From the NCBI GenBank assembly GCA_019843655.1, contig JACDQD010000004.1, positions 6,696,001 to 6,760,000 of the forward strand: a stretch of DNA of 64,000 bases. Reading direction: 5' to 3'. The stretch comes from Lethocerus indicus. Its lineage: Eukaryota > Arthropoda > Insecta > Hemiptera > Belostomatidae. Below, piece by piece: positions 28,842 through 41,800 of this stretch. Both the position numbers and the translations under genes were made by a program. Each line of letters starts with the position of its first letter. The stretch's first letter is position 1. Below the pieces are notes generated by a model that did not search any database, was not told the DNA's origin, and saw only the letters and a list, made by a program, of their open reading frames with translations.

Positions 28842-28844
<3 letters not shown>
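27331..28844. other. Non-coding DNA with a pyrimidine-rich tract
   Basis: The plus strand is strongly C/T-rich at about 27860-28100 and the remainder is AT-rich. No gene seen. Confidence 0.5.

Positions 28845-28899
<55 letters not shown>
28845..28899. repeat. (TA)n microsatellite, 55 bp
   Basis: An uninterrupted TA run of about 55 bp. It is one of the longest pure microsatellites in the window and a likely polymorphic site. Confidence 0.95.
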
Positions 28900-28902
<3 letters not shown>

Positions 28903-31900
28903 AGTACATTTTCGACAGATGAAATTGTAGAGTGGAGAGAAATAATTCAGGTAAACAGGGAACAAGGAATGGGTGAAACTTTTGTTGCGGCTCCACAGGG
29001 GGAATGTTGCCCCCCGCCCCCATCACGCTGTCAACGAATCGAACCCGGCTGTCGTTTGCCAAACACCGGATAATTACCGATTGGAGGGTAGTTGGAGGCT
29101 TTAGAGGAGTTTGTGTGGGAGGGCAGTGAGAGGGAGGGTGGGAGAGAGTTTGGGCGGGCTCCGAATGCCGGCCGAGGAAGACCACCGGGCCCCTTCCGCC
29201 TGCCATCACCTCTGGTTTTGACGTTTTCATGATGCCCACTAATGAAACTCCCTCGCCGCTCGTTCCGGCCCAGTTCTACCGCTCGGGCGGCCGCATTTTT
29301 GTTTCGCGAATATGTTTATTCCAGAACTCAGAGCGTATAGCGAATATTGCCGGCTCCCTCTCCATTTGTTCGGTCTGAATATCGCTCGGATGAAATTTCA
29401 AAGCGTCTAAAACCCCCGCGTGTTATAGGACACGTCCCGGCGGCAAATATTGTATTCGATGAAATTCATATATCCGCCCCCGCCCAGTATTAATATTTCA
29501 AAACATTTGTCACTTGCGAGAGGTATATTTTATCAATATCGCATACTATAATCACGAGTATATACAAACTGAAGTATACCGAGTATATTTACATTCGAAA
29601 TTTGGTGTAAATATAAAATAATCTCCAATTTTTGGCAATACAAAAGTGAAGTTGGAATAAACGGCGATATAAAATTTAAGTAAAATTGGCGAAATAATAA
29701 AAACTTTGTTAATAGATTGAATAGGGAAGTGTCATTTTTCCTGTCATAATATGCTATTTGAAATGGTTAATAATAAAACTAATACACATAAATTTACAAA
29801 CCATGTCCAAAACCAGATAGTAAGAATTAAAATGGGCACTAACTGAGATAATAATACAGCGGTGGATCATTATAAAAAGAATTCATCGAACGCGTCGATT
29901 ATAATTATTATTAATAAAGATTATATGTATTAACGCGTTAAAATGTATCAACGTATACCAACCCCCCTCACACCATATTTGTTAAAATAAGATGTTCTAT
30001 TGACAATACTGGTCTATTTTTGAGTTCTGCACCGCATTAATAATTTATTCCTTTATATTACATAGAGCAAAAGGCGGAACATTTTATCGAGGGGGCGCCG
30101 TCAATATCTGTCGGGGCCCTATACATTACAGGTCAGCGGACAGTGTAATACCCTGTTTCGTGGGCCCCGTGCGAAGAGGTAGACTAATGGTGGCCCCGCG
30201 GGAGGGCGTCTAGGTTGTTATGTGTTGATGGAAGGGGGTGTGCGGTCGTAAAGGAGGCGGGGGCGGCAACAGACCAGAGGAGGGAGGGGGGGAGAGAGAG
30301 AGAGATTGTTTCTGTTGTATATTTGGCAAGCTGTTTTCCTGTTTTCCGTGCCGGATATTGCCCACCCGGGCCGACAATGACGGATGACGTCACGGATGAC
30401 CGGGCCCGGGACCCTCGTCCGAGAACGAAATGTCGGTGTGCCGGGACCGAGCACCGGCAGAAGAAGACTATTTGTCAACGGGGCAGGCATTAGTGTCTTG
30501 ACCCCCACAGAAACCCCCCCGCCCGCCCCCACACTCGGCCCCACTCTCCTTCCCAAAACCCGCCGTAGGCCGAAACAGCCGGACGCCGCTAATTCACGCT
30601 AGTCGGGCATACTTCCTGAAGACGAAGTAATTACGCCCGACAATGACCTCTACCCTCCGGTTTGCTATATTCCAACTGTAGGACTGACTCCTCCATCCTG
30701 CCGACACCTATGTGCCAACACTCTCACAAGTAGTGAGACATTAATACAGTACGCCCCTTGGAGCTTCCGTCCCCGCCTGTCTTGTCCGGAATGCGGCAGC
30801 TGCACCGGGAATTTTGGGAAGCCGATGAGGCCGGATTAATGAACAGCCACAAGCAAAAGCCTAGGCCAAAACTAGCTTTATATATACAGTTGGAATTTAT
30901 TGTTCCTACGAAGCAAAAATTATACTTTTACGCAGAATAAAATGAATTTTAAAAAACTAATAGTAATCACGATTCATTGCTATCACAAGCCTTTTAAAAT
31001 AAAAAGTTAGTCAAATAGAGTTTCATTTGTGATACCGTAATGTAGTAACATTCTGCTGGAAATGTCGATTGTACGATCAAAACAAGTGGAATACACTAAG
31101 AGACCTGTAGGGGGAGGTTAATACAGAGAGGCCGGCGAAGGGTCGATTGTTCACTGGAGGAGGACCCCTCTCCTACTTTTTTTTACCCTTATTTATGTGT
31201 TTTAATCCGCATGGCCAGGGAACGGCCACCCTCCCCACTCCCCATAAAAGCCAATATAAATCAGACTAGTTTCTTCATCGGAGGCCCGCCCGCATTATAC
31301 GCCGGATAAACCTCCCCAGCGCACTGGGTTTGGTTTATGGCGTGTCCACTCTGTCCTCCCCTGCCGGCTTTTATTTACGCAATTATTCGGCCGCATTCGA
31401 TACACGGCCCGGATTCTTCTTTATCCCCGCAGGAGTGATGGGGGCGGGGGGGGGGCAAGGGCGATGTATGGGCCCCCCGTTCTTTTCCTTGATTCGGCTA
31501 ACGCGGCCCTCCGACCGGACTCGCCCTCTAAACCGCATATCGGGGTTTATCGGCCGTGAAATTGGCTAATATATTCCGCGTTTCTTCTCCGGCCAACACC
31601 CAGCCCTCTGCCAAAAGAAAAACACGTGCAATGAAATGACCGCGGGCCAATTTGCCGGACAATTGTTAGGGGAGAAGATAAATTTGATCGAGCCGGAAGT
31701 TCGCCACCGTATGCATATATAATTCATAACTATTAGACAAATATTTAACTAAGATTTAACTGTTCCCACAGAATTACACGAAAATATCTCACTATACTAC
31801 TTTCTTGACCAGGAAGGGACATTAAAGAATGTCCACTCAATTATGACGAAAATAGTTTTCATTCAAAAGTCTGGAAACATGCATTTTAAAGCAGTAGAGT

Positions 31901-32476
31901 AACATTCATACTGATCATCAATTAACACATTATTATCGAGCATTGTAAGAATTTAAAGGCCTTCGGAGGGACAGTTAGAAAACATACAACAATCCGCCGC
32001 TTGAAATTTATCCGAGTTTAAATCAATACTGGCATTGGCATAAGCATACAAGTGCTTGTTAAGCCTTTTTACACTAGTTCGAATTCAAACTTACACATAT
32101 ATTCTTAGTATTCAAGCCGACGTTTGGGCCTAGACTACCCCTCCTCCCCACCACCCGGATTCGAGTAGTCTCCCCCCGCCTTAAACTGCGTCCCGAACGG
32201 CAATTTCGGCCATTCCCTTATATAACTTTTTTTCCGCCCCCACCCCCTATTGTAATGCTATTCAGGGCACGACATACCTTTCGGTTAGTTATACAGTTAT
32301 GGTTGGGTTATCCTTATGGAACGAGGTCTTTCTTCGGCGGCTCCCCCCCGATATCGAAATACGGCTACCGTGATTTCTGGGACGTGGACTTTATAGGGGA
32401 GATGCGGCGGAATACCGAATATGAATACAGGAAACGACCGCCAGAGAATCCCACCGGGCTAAAATTAGGTAATAAA
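28900..32476. other. Non-coding DNA with four GC-rich blocks
   Basis: GC-rich blocks lie at about 28980-29500, 30090-30620, 31120-31680 and 32130-32440. The third holds a ten-base G run inside GGGGG-C-G10-CAA-GGG at 31440-31461, a quadruplex candidate on the plus strand. Open frames in these blocks overlap on both strands and show no domains. Confidence 0.5.
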
Positions 32477-32494
32477 ACACACACACACACACAC
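32477..32494 (+). repeat. (AC)n microsatellite
   Basis: Nine AC units are followed directly by a short AT run. Confidence 0.85.
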
Positions 32495-35400
32495 ATATAT
32501 GTTTATATGTTTGTGTTTGGTACCAAAAACATCTGACTCTTATATATTTATTCGTTCCAAATACGAAATATTTAAACGGAAATTTAAGAATATACCTTCC
32601 TTTAAAGAAATTAAACAACATATTTTCCGTGAATTGTTTTAACTGCATTAATACAGCTGAAATTCTATACCGAAATTACCATCGATAATCATCGATATTG
32701 ATTTTATGTTATTAATTGATTTTTTTATAGTCAAAAATATTTCCTATACAATAATTGTTAATGTATGTCATAACGGAAATACAGTCCGATAATTAAGGCA
32801 TCGATATCAGAATGACTTATAGATGAAACCACCCTGGCAATAAGCAGTCACTAAAAAATAAATATAAAGGAGAAAAATCTTCTAAATGGTACAAAATAAG
32901 CCAATGAATAAAGTTTAAAATATTATAGGATCCTACCGTACGACGACCTACTTTACTAAGCCCGTGAGACGGCTCTGCATTGCGGTTTAGCCTACCCCTT
33001 AAAAGAAGGAAATATGGTTGTGCGGGTACGTATATCCTCAGAACTTAAGGCGTTAAAACAGTGCAGCTGTTGAAACACAAGAAAGGGATACGATTGAAGT
33101 CGTACAATTCATGACCTTCAATGTACAGTAATTAAAAATTAATCGAGAAACCCAAACGGACCCGGAAGCGACGTCAGAGATAGGGACACAGGAACAGAGG
33201 TTCGTCGGGCTGATAATTATTTTTAAAAAATGTCATTTTCATGCAAGTAAGTAAGAAAAATGTGATTATTTTATGTTATTGAACAATATGTTATTTAATG
33301 TAAGTTTTCGTTAAAGTTCTGTTAATAATATATAAAATATAGCAACTCAGAATAACTTGAAACGTTAACTTTTCTTAGAAATGCATTTCTTGTGATTTAT
33401 ATCCATGTTATACTGTTTACTAATACAGTAAACAGGTGGCAACAGGTTAATCTAGTTGCTTATTAATTAGACAGTGGAAGAGTCCAGTAGAACTTGACGC
33501 GTAAAATAATACTTTCTATTATTAATACTGGGCAATATTAAATAAAGATAAGGTAAATTAACAACTTTCGATAGTCTCAACTAAGGTTTGTTGAGATACT
33601 AAGCTTCTTACACTTATGATCCTTAAATTAAGCAGAACCTACTTCTTCACCCGAAGTCTCTTTTATCTCGTAATCCTCTTAGCTCCTCCCCACCCCCCGC
33701 TCACTCACCCGCCCCCGGCACGCTAAGACTCAAAAGTAATTCACGAATTGCGTAAAATGATTTAATTACATTTTACTGCCCTAATTTGTTGGGTCTATAA
33801 ATAAGGCAAATGGCGATATTGTAAGTTTAATTGAATAGCCATATTCTATTGCACGTACTTGTGATGATGTATTGCGCGATTGTATGGCTATTAATAATGA
33901 ATAAATTCAATATAAAAGCACATACTAGCCTGTTTTATAAGAAATAAATATAAAGAGTAGGTGAAAATTTTATATTCATTCACTGTACATTCATCAAATT
34001 TTACATTCACTGAATTTCAGTCAGTTTTAAATTTGATTTTGAAAGTCACATCAAGGATCAATTTTCCCAGTCAAAATGTCAAAAGGGGGTAAATAACACC
34101 TGGATACTATTGCAAATTAAAATGCTCCAGCCAGGGAATAGTATTGCGAATCCGAAGAACAAACAATGCAGGAGGATTAGGAGAATTTCCTGAATAAGAG
34201 GTAGCGGAAATCCGAAATAAGTTCCCTCCCTCCGGACTAGTACAATCTCTAATAAGTATTAATGTCCCCCCTCCCCATGAATTATTTTTGATTTCAGGTG
34301 AAATTCCCGGAATCGGTGTTCTCCGGCGTCTATAACATATTCATGAAGTCCCAAAGTCCACGCGATCCGTACTCAATATAAGATTTCTTATCCGCGCGCT
34401 CATTTCCTTCTCGAGACATGTCACCGTTTTTATGGTAATCCCTCTCACTCTCGACAATTTCCCAAAGTGCCTTCCCAATTTCAATACGGGGAATCGTATA
34501 TTTCCACGTTGTTTTCATGTCCAATTAATTGGAACGCTTCTGGGGAAAGATCGAAAAACCGCCCCGACTGCCAATTTATTATTGCTCCTCTAATAGCCTA
34601 TGCGATCGCTCCTAGTACAAAACCACGTTCGCGAAAGGAATTCAGTGGGGGATCTTCGTCGGTTGCGTGATCTTTCCTCCTCGAATATTTGGATCATTGA
34701 GCTAAAAGCTAAACTATAATGAGGCGAATAACAACTCGGTTGGATTCCGAGCAAATATCATGTCTACGTTCTCACTGTAATCAGAATAATTATCTAATAC
34801 CAAATATTAATTAATGCAACACAATAATTCTTAAATAAATTAATAACATATTCTTCATTACGCCGAGAATTCAATTCATCTTCGTGTAATATTTAGCCGC
34901 TGTGCCGCCACTATAATTATTAATTACTGTAACTGATTCAATTGAATATTAATGTTCATATTAATTGCACCGATCATAGTGCATATGGTATTAGACGACT
35001 ACACTACAAACTGTTTCGTTACACAGATAAAACGATAAATTTCAATTTGGTTCCAAAATAAATTGGACCAGGATGTGCTGTTACGGACGGACTCCTAGAT
35101 TATACTTTGTTACGGGTTTGGAAAAATTACGAATTGTAAAGGGGTGAGTTGATGGCCCTGTGTTGGGAAATCGACAACAGGCTAATGGCGGCGGGCAGAT
35201 TCCGGAGGAATCTCCTTATGAATTTATATTGTCTCATTGTTTATTCAGGCAATTCAGAGGGGTCCTGTCCAGGATATAGCCGTCATATTATATAGCTGCG
35301 GTGAAACAAACGAGGATTCATGAATACGACTTGGCCATATCCTATAATTGCCGGCGGCATCGTTTTCCTTGCTCCGTCCCCCTCTCGACAATACACTAAT

Positions 35401-35757
35401 GATGTTTTTCACACTTTTTTTCCTATTCCTGCGAACTTGTTCTAAGCGAAATCGATGTTTGTTATTCTAACCGCATTACAAGAACGCGTGATATGCCGCA
35501 TATTGGATTATTTCACATATCGCACCATATGGCCTCCTCAATATGTGTGTCAATATCGAAGAAAATAAATGTAAAAATACATATAAGAAAAGTCATTTCA
35601 TAAAGGAGAATTACAGATTGCCCAGTTATTTCAGAGTGGTATCCCCGATGCGCTTCAGAATAGCTCGATGCATACAACCAACCGCTAAATGAATCGCCAG
35701 TGAGAAATAAAATAAATAATTGAAATGTATTGTAGACGTACTGGATTAGGCTCGAAA
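32495..35757. other. AT-rich non-coding DNA
   Basis: This is mostly AT-rich with no supported gene. A 9-bp perfect stem (CTGTTTACT / AGTAAACAG) with a 5-base loop lies at 33413-33435. No promoter or terminator role can be assigned to it. Confidence 0.5.
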
Positions 35758-35759
35758 TA

Positions 35760-35840
35760 CAGAGGGGTCCACAAAAATGTATCCACTGTTTAAAAGTCCA
35801 TAACTTGTAAACTAATTGACGGAGTTGTCTCATTTTTGGT
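35760..35840 (+). repeat. Left terminal inverted repeat
   Basis: 81 bp, starting CAGAGGGGTCC and ending CATTTTTGGT. It matches the complement of the right end except at about five positions, so the insertion has had little time to diverge or the two ends have been homogenised. Confidence 0.93.
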
Positions 35841-35972
35841 AGCGTTATAGTTTGTAGTTTACAACCGGTAATCGCCATACAAGCGTTGTATTGCGTTGTT
35901 TTGTTTTGTCAGATGACAGTCGCCAGAAAGTCAGTGTTTTGTTGTTAGTTGTACCTTGTTACTCGAGTAAAC

Positions 35973-36339
35973 ATGGCTGGCGCAAGGCTTATATTCGATG
36001 AAAGGAAGTCAGTTTTGAAGTGGTATTTTAAGTGCGAAAACATTAATGAGGTTCAACGGCAATGGCGAAATGAGTAACAAACAGAGCCACCGACACGTTT
36101 AACGATTCGTCGCATTCGAGACAAATGACTTAACTCGTCTGGACTTTTACCTGTGGGGAACACTAAAGGACGTCGTTTATCGACAAAAGCCACGCACATT
36201 GGATGAACTTCGAGACTCCATCGTACATTCATGTGCAAATATCCAATTGAACACGTTGCACTCAGTAGTTCGTGCTGCAGTTCGGCGGTATCATTTGTGT
36301 GTGGATGTTAATGGTGACCATTTCGAACACCTACAGTGA
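35973..36339 (+). pseudogene. Transposase remnant, N- and C-terminal pieces only
   Basis: An ATG at 35973 opens a frame containing VLKWYFKCENINEVQRQW, a helix-turn-helix type DNA-binding segment of mariner/Tc1-like transposases. It meets an in-frame TAA at 36075-36077 and continues beyond it in recognisable form (TEPPTRLTIRRIRD) to about 36125. At about 36126 the reading shifts by one base to DLTRLDFYLWGTLKDV and runs to a stop at 36337-36339. This second piece is the C-terminal end, including the Asp expected to be the third catalytic acid (the D of the PD-type motif). The central region with the first two catalytic acids is absent. The gene is therefore broken by a premature stop, a large internal deletion and a frame change. 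Confidence 0.9.
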
Positions 36340-36371
36340 TATCTTTAAGTCGGACTTTAAGCTACATTTTC

Positions 36372-36452
36372 ACCAAAAATGAGACAACTCCGTCAATTAG
36401 TTTGCAAGTTATGAACTGTTAAACAGTGGATAAATTTTTTTGGACCCCTCTG
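36372..36452 (-). repeat. Right terminal inverted repeat
   Basis: 81 bp. Its reverse complement starts CAGAGGGGTCC and matches the left repeat with about five differences. TATA follows directly, giving the TA duplication. Confidence 0.93.
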
Positions 36453-36454
36453 TA

Positions 36455-38711
36455 TATTCTGGTTGACTGACCGAAATTACAACACTGTTAATCTGCATAT
36501 TACCGGTTAAATAATAACGAAATAATATGGATTGCAAACCGGTTTTATTTTTTGCACGTATTCCGTACGTATGTGGGGGAGGCAGACATTTTCAGTATTT
36601 CATTATTACTCTGCGGGAATTTCATATTGGGACGACCCGGCCTTGCCCGACCACCGCCCATCTCATTTCGGTAGGTTTATTTTTGAACCGTGTTACAAAA
36701 CATTGGCCAGAATTAATCGAGAGATGACCTACAGATAAAATGCAATTTACGGCTGTGCTCGTCAGTTCCACGCCCAATACCAATGCACCCGCCCTCCCCC
36801 CGCTTCCATTTCAGCCGTATCGCGTTATTGGCCAAGAATGGTTATATTGTAAACAGTGGTACTGGGTCCGGATCAAATGGGGCTCCGAGTTAGCTGTGAC
36901 ACTATCGAGCGTCACGTCATCTTGCTATTAGAGCGAGAAAGAGTGAGAGAGGGGAAAGAGGGAGGGATAGGGAGAGTATGACAGAGAGAGTAGAAGCCAT
37001 AGCAAGGCAGTGGGGGGTGAGATGGAAGGGCGCCTTTCCTGTTTATATATAGTCAACTGGCACGATCAAGACACCCCAACTCGACAATCCCCGTCCAAGT
37101 ATAAATCAACACGTGAAATTAGCCCAAATTTCCTACCTGGTTTGACTTACTATTTATTTTCTCAGCTCCCAACTCGCTCATACTGCCAAATATGAATTGA
37201 TTACTAATATAAAAGTGATGTTATGGATACTGCTTAATAATTATGGCTCAATTACATGATAATTCCCAGCCATTCATCAACCGAATTTACGGTGTACAGA
37301 AATTAGTTTACCTAATATTACCGTCTAAAACCCCCGAATAGTTTATAGCACATGCAAGACGAGAAATGTTGACTGATTATGTGTCATGTGTCGAAATTTC
37401 AACTTCAAAAAAGGGAATGGAAGTGGCTCTTAGAAATACATTACCGCAATGTCTGAAGGTGCCGAAACCGGGAATTTTATCGTTGTTATCAGTCCATCCC
37501 CCAACCGCTAGGAGAGTTGAGACATAACAGTTGGGTCGGTACAAGTTAGGCCCTCCGAATCGCCAGTTAATGTCTCCGAGAGGAGACCGGAACGGCGGAG
37601 GGCTGGTTTCGAAGGTTTTTCGCCAGCCGTTATATCCAATGCCGGTCGTGAGTTTCATTACGGAGGGAGAAGAGGGAGAGACCATCGGAGAAATTGTTCG
37701 GCTTCCGGGGCATCTGGTATTATAATACCGGGGAGGGCAGGCGCCACTAAAATCTAACTGTTATCGGCGTCGAGACGTGCGGCGCCCCGCAGATTGGCAC
37801 TCCCATTCCAAACCCCGCAAAGCTCCGAGGGAAAAACACTCCTCCGGCTGCTCCGGCCACTTATGAAAGTTGTAACTTGTTTTAATTGCTTTCCGAAGGC
37901 GCGGCAGATGCCACTCACACGCCGAAACGGCCGACCGACGCCCATACGTTTCGGACGCTTCACAACAGTTTCTAGAACGAGGTATGAATCAATAATAACG
38001 TTATGATATTGAATTGTGACGTATTGTACCGTATAACCACTAGAGAAAGATTATTAAATTTATATATCGAGTAATATGAACATCCTCGCGTCAAACGCAC
38101 CACGCAGATTTCCACTCACTTCCTTGCTATGCAAAATGACACGTTTCCGATTGCGTGTACGAATTAGTTACTCAATTTGGAAGAATGTCGATAATGACCG
38201 ACACCCTATTTGAAATAATTAGGATGTGCAGATATATCCAGAGGCGGTAAGGAAATTCAGTTAATATAATAACTGGTTTTTGGAATCTTCTCGCAATAAT
38301 AACGCATATTTCTGTATGAAAATCATAATTGATTCAAATTATCACGCGATACCTGGCAACGGAAGGAACGGTCGCACAAACAACGTGGGAGATTAATTTA
38401 CTTGGACAGCAATTGGAAGCGGACGTAATGTGTTAAACTTAAATAAACTTAAACATAAAATTTCAATTATATGAAATCGAGTGTTGTGTTTCTGGTGCAG
38501 TGGTCTTCTTTATTGCGTAGGATGATGCCCCGTGAGGGGGGGAGGGTGGCGTCTGTTTTACTCTGGAAGGGGTGGGAGGGACTATGAATTTAAATCGGTG
38601 TACTATAGGGCGGTCGGTGGGACGGCGGTGGAGTATCTGATATGAGGTCCTGGGGTATAGTTGTAGGGGTTGGCTGGCGACTTTGATGTGTTTCGGGTTT
38701 GGCGTCCCGGG

Positions 38712-38713
<2 letters not shown>
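36455..38713. other. Non-coding DNA, quadruplex-capable tract at 36951-36972
   Basis: GC-richer blocks lie at about 36600-36900 and 37500-37960. At 36951-36972 the plus strand has GGGG, GGG, GGG and GGG with loops of 1-5 bases, inside a purine-rich stretch (36930-37010). No gene seen. Confidence 0.5.

Positions 38714-38769
<56 letters not shown>
38714..38769 (+). repeat. (CT)n microsatellite, 56 bp
   Basis: An uninterrupted CT run. It explains the serine/leucine- and arginine/glutamate-rich open frames on the two strands here. Confidence 0.95.
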
Positions 38770-38773
<4 letters not shown>

Positions 38774-38856
38774 CGACCCACGGTTGGTGAACGGGCCCGT
38801 GAAATCGTTGATAATGGTTCTCCTCTCGACCCGGCATCTCTCCCCGCCGTCTCTTA

Positions 38857-38883
<27 letters not shown>
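38857..38883 (+). repeat. (CT)n microsatellite, second array
   Basis: About 27 bp of CT repeat followed by CCCTCCCTCCC, 87 bp after the first CT array and in the same orientation. Confidence 0.9.
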
Positions 38884-38887
<4 letters not shown>

Positions 38888-41800
38888 CCTCCCACGCATT
38901 GGCTTTCTTCGTCCCACTCGCTGTGTGTTACTACAGGCGCCCGTTCACGCACACCCGAATCTTCGGCAGCAGCGGTTCGAGTCCCTATATGACAAACGGC
39001 GCACTCTGATTGGTCTTCGCGTCTGGGACAAATTGGACTTCACGGGCCTCCCTTTGAAGGTGGAGGCTGACTCCCCGGGCCGCCCCCGCCCCCTTTGAGG
39101 GCGGAAATCTCGCTCGGCTTTTCCCTCTTGTCGGACGCCGACCGCAGATTGATCGCCCCCCGGACTCGAGTCAAGACGCCGGCTCGGACCGTTTTCAAAG
39201 AATCGTCTGCCCGAGAAAGAAACGCCTGGGACATTGTGACCATTGCCATCATTCTTTCCCTCCGTACACACCGAGAGTCTCCGATGACGAGTTAAAAATA
39301 GGTAGTGGGTTGTTACCTTGAAGATGTGTCTTCTAATTGCCGATTGACATGTTGGTTTAACTGATATTATTACTGTTTGGAGTAGCATGCTATTTTCTGT
39401 TTCCTATCAAACAGCTAAAGTATCATCACTATGGAATAACAACGTTCTGGTACTGCTGTCATATTTCTTCATTTTATTTTAATTCTCCGTCCTCTATTTT
39501 AGTTCTACAATCCGAACAGAAAGCTGATGGAATATTTAATAACTTTATTAAGACGTAATAAGACGGTAGAATCATCCACTGTTTTCGGATACATTGTCTA
39601 ATGAATTATAGCCTTCAGGTCGCAGGAAATTTGCCACATTCTTTTTTCTTAACTTTCCACAAACAAAAAGATTTACAGCCGACTCGAGATGTCGCTCCTT
39701 TGATAAAAATCGTTTCGTACGCGCCCTATTTATAAATTGCGAGCAGTAAAAGCGACCTCTCTCCGGCCGGATTCAAAATTGAAATTTGGTAAGGAATGGT
39801 GGGTCTCCTTCTTCCTCCTTGAATAACCGGACCGGGGTTCAGGCGCCGCTGGGAACCCTTTTCAAGCATCCAGTCATGAATATTACAAAGAGTGTGTATG
39901 AATATTTATAATCCGACTCGCCTACTTGCCTCCTTTCGCCCCCAACTCGCCCCTTTTCCAAATCCCCTGGACAAGAATCAAATTGACTGCCCGCGCGCGC
40001 AGCCTTATTTGGCTTTTATTCTCTAATATAACCGATATTCATTATAAATAGTGAAAGTCGGGGAAAGTTTTTGAAAAAAAAACATTCAAAAGGGTCTAAC
40101 TCCTGCCGTCCGATGTTGACTCCTCAGCATTACACTCTATTACAGAACGTTAGATAGTAATAACCACACAGTTAATTGGTTTGAAAACGTAAACATTAAA
40201 ATCGTCTAATTCTCAAATTACTTACGTTGTAAATAAACCAGTTTCGGCAATTTTTTCTCCTAGCTTTCAGCTGGTCGGAGGAACAGGGGTTGTAGTCCTC
40301 CATCATTATTCAATTTCATAATTTCGAAAGGCTCAATTGTAAGTGCGGTGAAAGTAGATATAAATTTTGTTGTTCTTTATCGCGCATATGGGCGTTACGG
40401 CGGTATTAAAATTGACTGGGCCGCAGTAAAATGTTGGCGTAAGCCTTAATACAGGGACGGGTGGGGGCGGCGGTAGTGTCACCGTTTGCCGGGGGCGGCG
40501 TAGAGGGGGCGATAACGCGGGCCGCCAACTTCTAGAACACGGCAGTCGCCCCCGCCCCCGCCTCCAAAGCCGCTATCTCCAAGTTCATTACCGCTCAGAC
40601 ACGCTTCCACGAGCCGGCAAACTTGTCTGCCGCCCTCCCCTACCTAGAGGCCTCCTCAGGCGCTTCACTAACCCCTAACCCCGACTACCTGCATACGTAC
40701 CCTGCCTGTCATACCGTACACACTCACCTAGCCGAAGGACAGCCGGTAAGGATGTTTGTTAAAAACAATACCTATTGCAAACTCCGACCAGTTATATCAG
40801 ATATTATTCAGAGTGTTCATATTTGTATATGAAGAAATAATCCGGTCCGTCACCGGAGTATCGACGACCGAACATGAGGCGAGGTAATCCGTTATAATGA
40901 GTTTACAGAAGAGATAACTCTAGTATGTAGAAACGGCGTCGTTTTATATTTTCGAGTTATTGACTGAATCCGTAATGGCGGTTGGGGTTGTCGGGGGACG
41001 TTTCGGAGTTCATTACCGGGCAGATACACGGCTGGGGCTGGAGCTCAAACTTTTGAACGAGGGGAATAGACGGGGGCTGTTGTTCGTTTCGCCGTTTCTT
41101 CGCGTTTTAAGCCCGCGTTCCACGCGCCCTCCCCCGGATTACATAATCAGGCTAATATATATTCATGTCAAAGTGCGGGGCGCACTGGCTGTGGAAGAAG
41201 AAGTACGGGGTAGAGATTGTGTCTTACTTGTTTGGAATGGGAGAGGCCCCCGACCCCGGCTACCTGACGGAGGCTTTTCGGGTTGGGGGTGGGGGTGCGA
41301 TACTTGTCAAATATTAATAATACAATTTGCATGACAATGAAGAAAACTCCCGAACCGTCCCCCTCCGCCCTCAGGACGCATTTGTTCCATCTCTCCGCGC
41401 CTGGCACGAGGAGCGGGGAGGGTGTGGAGCGCGGAGAGGATTCTTTGTTTCCCGCAATGTTATATATGCGAATCCCCGACTCGGCCCGTTTGTTCTAGTT
41501 AGCGCAGTTACAAAAGAGGGAACTGTAAAGTCGATATTTTTCCTCCGAACCCGAAAGAATCTGAACGACGACCCATTGTAAATCACGAGCATAAATACTA
41601 TGTATGATTGATAGAAAGGCACAGGTTTATATAGGTAGATACAGAGGTCTCAGGCCCCGTGCGGATAAAATTATCCTACTTAATAATTTCCATCACCCTT
41701 ATCCCATTCTCGTTTTAAGCGCGAATAATATTTCTCTACCGTCAAAGAATGTTGCCTCCTGGATGAACGAAAATTTAATTCAAATTGCAATCGCCGATGA

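Larger units (their letters stand above)
35760..36452 (+). mobile_element. Internally deleted mariner/Tc1-superfamily transposon
   Basis: A 693-bp element is flanked by TA on both sides (35758-35759 and 36453-36454), the target duplication expected of the IS630/Tc1/mariner superfamily. The ends are CAGAGGGGTCC and its complement, and the terminal inverted repeats are 81 bp each with about five mismatches. Inside, the plus strand carries two pieces of one transposase gene, the start and the end, with the central catalytic part missing. The protein pieces resemble transposases of a family annotated in insects with an N-terminal helix-turn-helix (DUF4817-like) and a DDE_3 core; that assignment is from memory. 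This copy cannot make transposase, but its intact ends could be mobilised if a full-length relative exists. Confidence 0.93.

Noticed and set aside
35255..35265. CAGAGGGGTCC, identical to the transposon terminus, 500 bp upstream of it
   Set aside because: The match stops after 11 bases, no TA precedes it and no partner end is seen, so it is probably chance.
38463..38917. Arg-Glu repeat and Ser-Leu repeat proteins on opposite strands
   Set aside because: These are translations of the CT microsatellites, not genes.
38968..38984. GGTTCGAGTCC, resembling a tRNA B box
   Set aside because: No matching T-arm stem, A box or acceptor stem is found around it. A similar string on the minus strand near 29041 also fails.
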